Made by a program: the position numbers and the translations under genes | Shown: piece by piece, positions 33,001-45,000 of the stretch | How positions within the stretch are numbered: position 1 is the stretch's first letter | Layout: each line of letters begins with the position of its first letter | Notes under the pieces: model-generated | The model's database searches: none | What the model was told of the DNA's origin: nothing | What the model saw: only the letters and a program-made list of their open reading frames with translations | NCBI GenBank assembly: GCA_947184155.2 | Contig: CAMXCT020002690.1 | Location: 25,977-89,976 of the forward strand | Direction of reading: 5' to 3' | DNA from: Cladocopium goreaui | Lineage: Eukaryota > Sar > Dinophyceae > Suessiales > Symbiodiniaceae | Length of the DNA: 64,000 nt

Positions 33001-36000
33001 CATGATGACTTCTACATGAGCAGTGTTCAAAACCCTGTCTCATCAATTTATACTGGTTGGTTGATAGGGATTCCCTCAACTGATTGTGATATCCCCCTGT
33101 ATATTGGTTAGTATAATCCCCTACAATCATCAAGCAACAGGGCTTTAGCAACCACTGCTCACATGTTTACCCCTTGTTGCTTCTCACAAAGCGATTGATG
33201 TTAGATACCTGAGGGTGCAGTTCCAGTTCTTTCATTGGACCCCATACCCCAACAAACATGCGGGTGATTCCAATTTATTATAATTATAGTCAGTAATAAT
33301 TCAATTATCCAAGATTCCGTTGATATTCGATCAATATTCCATGCGAATCTTCCAACATTCCCAGGATCAAAAAAGCCAGCATTTTTGGTCCATCCTCACC
33401 GGCGGCTGGCTTTTGTGCAGGTTCCTTGCGACAAGTCGTGCGAGGGCTTCGACGCTGGAAGGAAGAGGTGAAGGTGCGGCTGATCGCGGAGAAGTTACGC
33501 TTGGTGCTACTGTTGAACGGCCCCCTGGAAGTGAAGGGAGGATCGCTGGTTGGTCACTGGTTGGTCACTGGTTGGTCACTGGCGGTTAGGGCCATTGAGG
33601 AAAAACCGCCGGGGTGAAGGGATGAATCTGGGAATGATGGGTTTAGTTATATGGAGAATAGGCATTAAGATAAGAAGTATAGCAATATAAATCATTGAAC
33701 TAAATGGGCCATGGCTTCCAGAACAAACTGTTACCAGAGCATAGGGGAAGACCTAGAGGAAACCATAAAATTTGAGTCAGCAAAAGAAGGCTTTCCTCCC
33801 ACATTTCCCTTGAAACAGCATGTTTCCCCATTTTCACAAGCCATCTTCCTTGGGAGACCCCCATACAACAGCACGTTCCCTGGGTTCGTCGGCCTAGCCC
33901 GAGCCTCCCAAGGTACCTCATTTGTTCCTGGGGTGGATGAACTGATCAACGAGACGGCATCGCATCTGGGCCAGCAGTTGATTGCTTCGCCAGCTGGACA
34001 ATTCGTGGAAAAAGTCTTGGGGCAAACTAACATCGATTGGGAATTCATCCATGGGCCATGGCTTCCACATCTATTTGTTTGTCCTTAGGGGTAAGTCTTG
34101 GAACTTGGCGACACAGAAAAAGCCGACTCCACTTGGTGACCAAGGAATTTGCCCGATGCCATCGACAGCATCGCCCGACAGCGGCTCGTGAAGGCGAATG
34201 AGATGCTCGGTTTCCTAAGTCATGGGGATAGCCCAATAGCTGGATGGGTTTTGTGATGGAACATCTGAAACTGAATAAACTAAAATGGATGATTTGGGGG
34301 TACCCGCATTTTAGGAAACCTCCATTTGGGACCTGACAATTTATTGGACCCAGAATTTCACGGTTCATGTGGGCAACCCAATGCCATAAACCTACCATTT
34401 GGGGATGGTTTATTCTTGGGTTTACCACAGTAATCATCATTTCCCCTATTATTTCATTGCCATTTTAGGGGGAATATGCACTATCTGCAGACACAGCTAC
34501 ATGGATCCGTATGGGGGTATTAACACCTATGTACTAGCAGTCTTGAAGTACACAAGAGCACCAGATTTTGTACCCATGCCAAAACACAGAAAGAATGCGA
34601 CGAAAAATCATCCGCAACTGGGGGGTTGCACAGGCGTTTTCGCTGGAATTATAGGGTCATTGAAACAGAAGTGGCTGGGAAATCCACATTTTCACAAATT
34701 TGCTGCAAGAGCTGCTGCAAATAAAACAACATGTTTCTGGGGAGTGATGGGTTTGCAGATCCATGCAAAAGCAGAATCATCCGTGTGCACTTCGGAAATT
34801 GGAGGTAACCAATTTGGAGGGTGTAGACAATTCGAAGGCAACCAATATCGTTACATTGTTCATTTTTTGTCATTCATATTCTGGTTTATAGTTATTACTG
34901 CTTTATTTATGCGATTTTTTTGAAGGTACTCTTATTTATTTGTACTTGGATCAATCTTATTTCAATTGTTGATTCTGAAATGATGGTAGACTATGTTTTC
35001 GTCTCAACCCATGAGGTGCGAACTTATATGATGGCATGATATTCTTGAAAAGATGATAGCAATAATCCTACGTATCCATATTTGCTTATTGCTTTCAACA
35101 TGTCTGATATGTCTGTTTGTAGACTTCAAACGGATATTTCAAAAAAAAACATTTCCCACAATTGGATAGGAATTGGACTCCACTTCATTTTCTCTGGGGT
35201 TTTTCAGGCCAGGGTCCCGGCGATGGATGGCTTTTGAAGCAAAGCCGAGCTGGGCCGAGGAAATCCTCCAAGTTCATTCTGGAGAACAACCTCAACCAGG
35301 CCGAAAACGCGCTGAAACGCGGCCTGGAGAAAGCCAGTTTGGTTGGGAGCCCGAGTGGAGCGTTTTACTGGGATGGGAAGAGTTGGGAAGAAATTTTTCC
35401 GGTTTCCTCATGGGAGATCTTCGAAATGGATGATTTATAGTAATTTATAGTGGAAAATTATATGAAAAATCGATGATTTGGAGGTACCCCATTTTTGGAC
35501 ACCTCCAAATGGGCAGATTTTTTTCCCAAACCAGACGCAATCTTTGCGGCCATTGGGAGGAACATGTCTGGTTTGGCACGATTGGAACCATTCCAACTGG
35601 TGGTAAAAAAGGGGTCAAATGATGCCAAATGGCTATAGGATGTCTCAGGATTTGCAACTGAATCAAACAAAAACCATCAGCATACCAGCGTTTTTTTTTG
35701 GTGACTCAACTAACGATTGCCACTTGGTGCAGTTTAAAGCCCCATATCCCAACTTATGGGGGTTGTAATCCCTTGGTTATCCCTATTAATAACTTCAACT
35801 GCACCCCTAAGCAGGCGCGTTGGGTGGGTTTTGATGTCTCCCCGTTTTCCGTGCTGCGCAAAGTTTGTGAGGTTCTACCCATCACAGATGCAGACTTGCT
35901 GGCCACGCGCCTAAACTTAGGACAGCCGGTGCAACATTGCGTCAGTCACGGGGCTGTTGGGAAGTGGCGACATCATTAAAAAAAACGCCAGGGTTCATTC

Positions 36001-39000
36001 CGGGCTGCTGGTGATGATGGTGATGGTGATGATGATGACGATGATGACGATGATGACGGTTATGAGTTTTTTTTTTTTTTTCCCACTAGTTCAGTGATCA
36101 TTGGAAGCTGCCCGGTCCTCAGTGTCCTCAGGGTGGTTTCTGAATGTCCTCGTCATCCTGAAATATTTTGAAGATCTGGAACTGATGAATGATAACAGTC
36201 ATCATGAGAATATTTCATAGTACCCTCTGGTAATTTAACACAGCTATGTTAAAAAAACAAACAGTCATGTTTGACTGGCAAATCATCTACACATGAGACA
36301 ATTTCCATGGCTATAGTTAACAATTACCGGAAGATAATGATGAGGACCGTTCAACAACAATAGTAGAACACTTCAACAATAGTAGTAGTGAAAAATACTA
36401 TTGAGTTCCGCTCGTGGCGTTTTTTTTCCACATATATATATGTAACTATTATAATCGTGTAACTATTCTATATCTATGCAATAGCACTTTTTTTGCCGTA
36501 CATATTCGTTTTTTTGGTATTTTACTGGTAACTTCATCATCTTCCAGTCTCATCTTCCGACGTCCCAGCCTTTCGTGGGGCCCCAGGAGCCTTGAAGCAA
36601 CGCACCGGAAGGTGGGAAGAGGCGTTGATCGAGTTTGAGGTGCCTTGGAAGCCTTGAAAGCTGTGGATGTGGGATGTGAAAACCATGAAACATGGGAGAT
36701 GAAACATGATGAAAACATGATGAAACCAAGAAAGTTGGGGATAGCTTTTCTTTTGGGGGGAATGAACAATAAGAATTTTGGGTGGGATATATCACCCAAA
36801 GCATATGTTCTTTTTGGGTTTCTATAGCGGACTTAAAAAAATCAAACATTGGAAAACAATCGAACATGGGGGTATAGTGGGGAATTTGTATGGGAATGTC
36901 TTGGACATATAAGCGAAAATATAACTTGGGTGTCGAAATGGGGGATTGACTGATTGACCCAAATTGATGGTCATCAGGACATAGGGAAAACGGGAAAATG
37001 AGGTTTTCCATCCTATCTGGGATAGCTGGCCAATGACTGGCCAATTTTCAGAAATGCACGGATTTGAGGCACCAAACTGGAGATTCTCGTGATTTCCAGT
37101 TGGACTGAAAAGGGGAGGCAGATAAAATAGAGGAATTCAAGTCAACGAACATTTCGACCGTTCGGGAATCAAACAAACAGCCCAAACATGGACCATGTTT
37201 TTACACAGCTCAGTCATCACTTGGCCCCATCATCTCGTATCTCCTTGTCTTGTGGGGATACTATTGTGATACTGTTGTTTTAAAAGAGCCTATTCTTGAT
37301 CCCAGCTAGTGCCCATCCATTCACACCAGCCTGTTTGTGATTTGTGGCTCGTAAACAGCAAAGAAGCCACGTTGTTTGCATTTAGTTTATGCAGTTGCAA
37401 CTGCTTATCCAGTACCCTGCGGCGTCATGAAACATGGCAATGGGAAGGATATCCCCTACGGCCATGGGCAACTCTCCATGGGAAAGTGGCGGATTCTCCA
37501 GTCATATTTGATTGGCAGAGGGTACCTGCTATGATTATATATTGATCATGATAATGATACTTGGAACTACTATAGTGATGGACAATCATGTTAACAATGA
37601 TTAAACAAATCCCTAAATTCTGCCGCAGTTGCTGATGAAAGATCCATGGACGTTGTTAGATTACTGGTGTATCCCATCATATTTTCATTGATTGGACGGT
37701 TTATCCCAGTCATTATCCAACAATTAGCATCCATGAACATCGATTAACATCGGCTTACATCAATTAACAACACTTAACTTCAATGAACACCAATTAAGAT
37801 CAGTCAGCATCAATAAACACATTTTTTTCACCAATTAAGATCAATTCAATATATTGACTATATGAACTAGATCCAATCATTACATCAATTTGATGAGTTT
37901 TTTGAAGAACCATCCCCGGCCGGCCAGGAAGTGTATCAAGTTCAGGCCAGTACATTGGGCCCTGAGCATCGCGATAGCATCGCCACCTCCAAAGCCATCG
38001 TGCAAATTGAGCTGGGCACAGGACGTCCGCTGGATTTTCGGCAAAAATGTGAAAAAATGCTGGAGAAATCATGGAAACTTCCTAAAATCCAGAGGGTTAG
38101 AGCCTGATTTTCAAAATGTGATGGACATTTTGGGTTTCAGCGTTATGCCCTGACCAACCCCCTTAGGTCCTAGGTTTTTGGCTTCAGAAAATTGAGGACG
38201 TCCTGTGTATGCTTGGACATGGACAGATAGGTCACAATCTCATACCTAGCAACCAGAGATTTGGCCCATGTTTCGCAGCTACCGCAGTTTGTGGGCTGAT
38301 CCCTCTGCAGGACAAAATCAGCTGCATGTGCGATACACCAATGCCATGCACAAACTCTCCGCGGCCACCAACCGACTCTCGGCAATGGTTTGGAGAGATG
38401 TGAGGCAGTGGAACACCAGTGAAAATCCCGTTTTGTTCTCGTTGTCGGAACACTGAGTGTATCACTGTTGTTAGTGAAACCATTGCGATTCGCCATGCGA
38501 CCAAAAAGCCCTGGATTCGAGGCTTTCTGGAACGCACCAAATGGACCCATGGTCGAGACGACAAGAGTGACGCTTGGATTCGTTGCCACGTAAAATCTCA
38601 TAAAATCAGAGCCATGCTGAATCATGGTCCCCCAAATAGCCATTTCAATAGTGAAAAATGCTGGCGAGGTGTCGAATCTACTGGCGGCCATCCAAAAGGC
38701 TGAGCCGAAGTTGGGGAAGCACAGTCAGGCCGGAGCTTTGCAGGTGGCTTTTCACCTGCAAAACCAATAGCAATTCCAACCAAAACTGCAAAACACCTCG
38801 CCCATCTAACAATGAAGTGGGCTAAGAACAGCCCACTTTTACTGTTGATGAATATTTTGGTCCATATTTGGAAGCTCAAGCAGTAGATATATTCTCCACT
38901 TTGGATTTGGTTGCATCCTCCACTCACAACGCGCCAGGGTGTGCTGAAGGCCAAGTTCAGTGTAGCCGCCGCCTTGGCACATCAGGAGAAAAAACTATGC

Positions 39001-42000
39001 CGAAGGTTTGATGTAAAAACGCATGGTGTCCAACAGTTTTTGGTGGACTTCCAACTTCTGTATATAAAAATCTGATTTGTGTTTTTGAAAAACACACCAA
39101 AGACTTTGAAGCTCATGGAGATGTTTTTTTGACATTTTTTTGAAGCCATTTGAGTTCTTTCTGCATCTGACACATGGAAGGAGCTGGTTCCCCTCTGTTT
39201 TGGACAGCCCATAAAACAGTTGGCCTTCTTTTGACCTCGCAGGATGTCCAGCGGGTGTTTTTGATGTTTTTGGTCATAGTGAAGATACGAAAAGACCCAC
39301 TTTTGTGTTTTTTCTATTTTGGGATACCTGGAAATACTCAAACAACATATGCTCAGTACCGTGTAACCCCAAAAAAGAGCAAAAAACGAAAAAGCATGTG
39401 GGTTCAGAGCTTCCACTACATGCCGTCCTGGACCGAAATCGATGCAAGGGCAGGAGCAAGGAAGCTTTCCCCGTTTGGCGCACGGTGCTACAAGATCAGC
39501 TGAGGTGCCCTGAGCAATTAGATCCCATTGGGGCTTGATTTGATATCACAACTACTAGATGATGGCTAGAGTATTATATATTTATATGATGACTCATATG
39601 TAAGTTGTGTTCTTATCGTGGCTTTTCTGAGACCCCATCATGTGGCCATTTTTCTAGCCTGGCATATGTGCCATGGTCAAAAACACCCATATTCATGGAT
39701 GGTCATTAATCCATTAATACGGATTTATAGACCCATTGTAAGGACTCCCATTGTCGGATAAATGACCAAAAACTATATACTGTACCATGTTTTGACCACG
39801 GCACATATAGATTTTGCAAACGGTTGTCTTGCAGCTGCTGATAAAATCAACCCTTTTCGGACGGATGTTTGATTTATTTTCTGGACAATCTGCCTGCGCT
39901 TTGCAGCATTTTTCGGAGTCCAAAAACGTGGCAAAACCAATAACAGGGTCATGCATTTTGGGCTTCATATATATATATACAGTATATATATACAGTATAT
40001 ATATATATATACACATACACATACATATTTGTATATATACGTATACACACACACACATATATATATATACACACATATGGTCCCGTCCTCCGTCTCTCCA
40101 CCCACCCCCCCAATGGGTTGGGTCCCCAGGTAGCACCCCCCCCTTCCCTTTATTTGCAAGCTATTGACAGCATTTCTGAGGTCCAGCTTCGTATTTGCTA
40201 GGTCTTTGCAGCATTTCTGACTACCAGCCTCGCGTTTACTAGGTACATGCTACCTTTTCGGCGACCTACGCAGCACACATACTCCTTCAAAGTACCTACG
40301 TGATGCCTACGTGCCACCTATAGTCATATATACATGTGCTATGTATCTACTTCCTATTTACTACCTGTGTACTCTGACAACATTACATGTGTTTAACATT
40401 TACCGTACCTACCATACATTCCAATGATGCCATGCATACCACACCTATCATACCTATCATACATACCACACATACCATACATATGAAACATAATTACCAC
40501 ACCTACCATACATACAATAGCAAACATACATGCCATACATGCCATACATACAAACAATCCATGCCCATCATAGTAAACATACATACAAGTACCATACAGA
40601 CCATGCATACTGTCATATCAAACATACCATACCCAACAGACTTACATACCATACCTACCATCCATACAATACCAATCATTCATGCCATACATACCACACC
40701 TACCATACATACCAAACATACCATACTTTCCAAACATGCCAAACCAGACCGACCATACACACCATACATGCCCAACATACCATACCACACCCCCACCACA
40801 CCACAGGGGGGGGAGGGGGACAGTGGCACACCCCCACCACACCACAGGGGGGGAGGGGGAGGGGGAAGATCTCATATGGGGCCAGTATATGGGACCCATC
40901 CCATGGGGGGGGAGGGGGGGGGGCAGGGCCTGGTGCATATANNNNNNNNNNNNNNNNNNNNNNNNNNNNNNNNNNNNNNNNNNNNNNNNNNNNNNNNNNN
41001 NNNNNNNNNNNNNNNNNNNNNNNNNNNNNNNNNNNNNNNNNTACATATACATATGTATATACATATATATATATATATATAGAGTATGAATCATCACCCC
41101 ATGTGGGTCCTGAGCCGAGGTATTTGGGGCCGTTCCACCAGGACACGTTGGAAAGCTTGAGGGAAACCTTGCTCTGGATCTACCAGGAAGGGACCTGACC
41201 ATCGTCACGACCATCGTTACGACCGACGGAAGAGACATGTCGTTAAAACGAGACGAAAAGGGCTTCGAAATGCCCGTGAAACTAACGGGTTTCTGATGGA
41301 TTGAAATACATGGTCATGAAAGTTCTAACGTGCATGGTTGATGGTGACAACGGGACAAGTGATGCGTTGGGTTCTAATATCAATTCTTGGTTTCCAGGGC
41401 GAAAGGGGACGATTCATCCAATGACCCATGATGAAAAACCATGATGATGAGCACCTACAGATTTTTTAAAGGTGAAAACATAGTGGTCGGAGGCGATGGA
41501 TCAATAAGATCTTAGGAAGTGCTAGGTGGATGCACAGGGTTGTCGGAAATGGATCTCACCTGTCTAGCAAAGTGTCAGGTGGCAGCACAGGGTGTGTCTG
41601 AAATTTATTGCCAGTGAACAGGGAAAAGGAAAATGCTGATTAGGCCATTGATTAACCAGTGGATTGAACGAGGTATTAATATGGTATAATAATGTATACT
41701 GCATACCGGATTTTCAGCCAGCCATTTCAACACTTCTGTATTCTGATCACCCAGCATCCGCCCAGTGCCGCAGTGGCGTTGATCATCCGCCAATGCCCGA
41801 GAAAATGCGGCAGCAAAGGGCCATGCTGGTTATGGAGATCATCTGGAACTGCACTCATTCATATTCATGATCATTATTCATCATTCATAGTCGTTATCCA
41901 TCATACAAATATTCATCATCACATTCATATTCACCATGATGAAAAAAAATCATAGGGTCATTTATCCTGATTCATAGTGGGTCATTCGGCATGTCAAATC

Positions 42001-45000
42001 CCCATTGGTTGATTTTTTTTTCATCGGTGGTCTGGTGGGGACACCCAAAATATGACTGGTTCGCCACATCTTTGTTTTCAGGGTGGCGAAGTAAGCACCT
42101 AAGCACCAATCAGAAGTGGTTTATGGATGGTTTATGGATGATTTATCGATGGTGAAGAAGATATAGTCGCAATAATAGCTATTTATGAAAAAAACTCACC
42201 ATGTGACACGGTACTATTTTTGTATTCACAGTGTGTATATCCTGCAGGAAAGGTCCCCCCAGTTAACTTACGTTTGTTGGTTCGTAAACCCAGCCAACTA
42301 GTTGGATATATCTAATAAATCCAAACATATCGAATTTCCCCCACTTGCAAATCACTTTTATCAACTATCAGCTACAAATCCACATCTACGGAATCCAAAT
42401 CCCTAGATGCACCCCCAAAAAGATGCAGGAAGGGTTCAGTTCATCACTATTTCAACATTTCTTTTGTGGGATTGCTTTCTGGTGAACGTCAGGCCTATGC
42501 GCGCGGCTTTGAGGTCCTCGATAAATGGAAGCACGGCGAGAGGTGGATCCGATCTTGGGGGTGTGGGCCCCACTGGGTTAAAATGGGTTATACAGTATAC
42601 CCCCAGTGTTATATATATATAAACATGGACCTGGAATATCGCCACTTAGAAAAATATGGGATTATATGGTTTGTATATGGATTATAAACCACCTACGAAG
42701 TGGGATGCACATCTTATACGGATCGTATGTGGTTGATGTTTTCCGGCGATCTTATATGGGGTTTGTCTGAAAATTGGGGATACCTCAAGTATAGCCATTT
42801 AATGGGGATAATATGATTCACCAGTGGATGGAATGAGGTTTCTATAGGGCTATCTATTTTCAGACATACCCAGTCCCAATTCAGTGGGTTATTCGGTTAT
42901 TCCATGCATAAATAGATCATAGTTATGCTAAAACTGGGGCAGTTTATGCGGATGGTGGGATGATTTTCCAAGAAGGAAATCCCTGTGGCTGAGCAGTGGC
43001 TGCTTAAGGAAAAGACCTTGAAAAGACCCATGGTGGTTGATGATTACTTCGAGACTTCGGGTGTTAAACTATCCACTTTTTTGTGTTGGGGATGATTTTT
43101 CGTTTCCCAATCGTTGCTGGCATAGATGTCCTGAACCTCACTTGTTGACTAATAGAGTCGGTTCCCCCAGTTTCTCCTATTTAACAACCAGTAGGTATGC
43201 GATAATCAATACGCACCCCTATTGACAAATAAATATATATATATATACATATATACACATATATATATATATACGTATATATGTATATATATATACAGGG
43301 TAATGCTTAATACCGAAAAAAAACGGTTAATAGCGAAAAAAAACGGTTAATAGCGAAAGCTTGTTTTGTGTGTGTGTGTATATATATATACACATACAGG
43401 AGGGGAGCACGTATTCCCCCTTTAAAATAGAGGAGCACCTTTAAAGTAGAGGAGCACCTGGACTTCCCGTTTCCCTTTAAAATAGAGGAGCACCTGGACT
43501 TCCCGTTCCCCTTTAAAATAGAGGAGCACCTGGACTTCCCGTTCCCCTTTAAAATAGGAGCACCTTTAAAATAGAGGAGCACCTGGACTTCCCGTTTCCC
43601 TTTAAAATAGAGGAGCACCTGGACTTCCCGTTCCCCTTTAAAATAGAGGAGCACCTGCACTTCCCGTTTCCCTTTAAAATAGAGGAGCACCTGGACTTCC
43701 GGTTCCCCTTTAAAATAGAGGAGCACCTGGACATTGCAATGGTCAAGAGTGCTCTATATATATATATATGTCAAGTGAACCAGCACTTTCTCCATTTCTC
43801 ATTCTATACGTTTGGCACGGTTGAACCAACGTGCACTTTCCATATACTCGGCCAGGATGTTACCTTGGAGACGGCGCCGACAGAACGCGCATCCGAAGAT
43901 TCAGATGTTGAATCCACTGAGACGCTGCTGCCGGACAACTGTCAAACCGCCTCTGACCGGAAGGACCCTTCTTTGGGTAAATGACATGTGTTGTTGTGTA
44001 AGCAAGCATGCTTTCATCCACAGACTGCAGACTGCTAATGGAAAATGTGCACAAATTCCATCAGGCATTCTAACGGTTTGCAGGAAGCCATTGCCGAAGA
44101 AGCTGCCTCTTCGCGTGCTGACAATGAGGCTGACCAAACCACCAATGCTGCTGTGGATGAGCCTGTAGCTCAAAAAAAGAGAAAGGAACGCATGTCGACT
44201 GCCAAGGAGTTAAAGATGTCACGACGGAAATTCGAACAGTTGATGGGTGATCCGGTCCGAAAGAGGGCTGCAAAGAAAAACAAAAAAAAGAAGAAGACGC
44301 AGCAAGGAAAAAAAGGACGTCCTTTGTGGGTGCGTTGCTCATAGGGAGTCGTTGTCTTCTGCTCGTCCCACCATCTGTTCTGTAAACTGCAATGTCATCG
44401 CGCAGCATGCGTAGGTGCCAGCAGCAGTGCCCCATTCCCAGAAAAGTGGAAAAAGATTGAAGAGCAAAGCAAAGAAGGCTGACGTGCCTTTTAGAGAACT
44501 GGCCCAAAAAACATAAAGGTAGATGGGTTCAAAAAGAAAGCTGTCATTTCGACTTATCGAGGGTAGGAACATTGAGAAAGACAAGTCAACGGTTGGAACA
44601 TTTTCTGCGATCTGTAATCGCGCACCGATGTTCTAACGTTCATATTTGTGGCTGCTGCCTCAGGGCGAGGAAAAACAAGGAGAACCGGAGTGCGCAGCAA
44701 AGGAGGCCGTGCAACTTTTTTTGTTGCATGTCTCTGACGCATGTCAGGGAAAGAGTTAGTCAAAGAAAGAGTTCGTGAGGGAAAGAGTTAGTTAGGGAAA
44801 GAGTTAATTGTAACTTTTAGACTGTCAGGGAAAGAGTTAGTCAAAGGAAGAGTTCGTTAGGGACAGAGTTATTTGTAACTTTTAGAATGTCAGGGAAAGA
44901 GTTAGTCAAAGAAAGAGTTAGTGAGGGAAAGAGTTAGTTAGGGAAAGTTCTACTGTCCATGCTAGGGCGTCGGTATCCTCCTCTTTTCCGTCGATTCTTA

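Noticed and set aside
40387-41238. Frames of 200 or more codons running through the gap
   Set aside because: They include 33 X residues from the N run and are built from CATACC and G-tract repeats.
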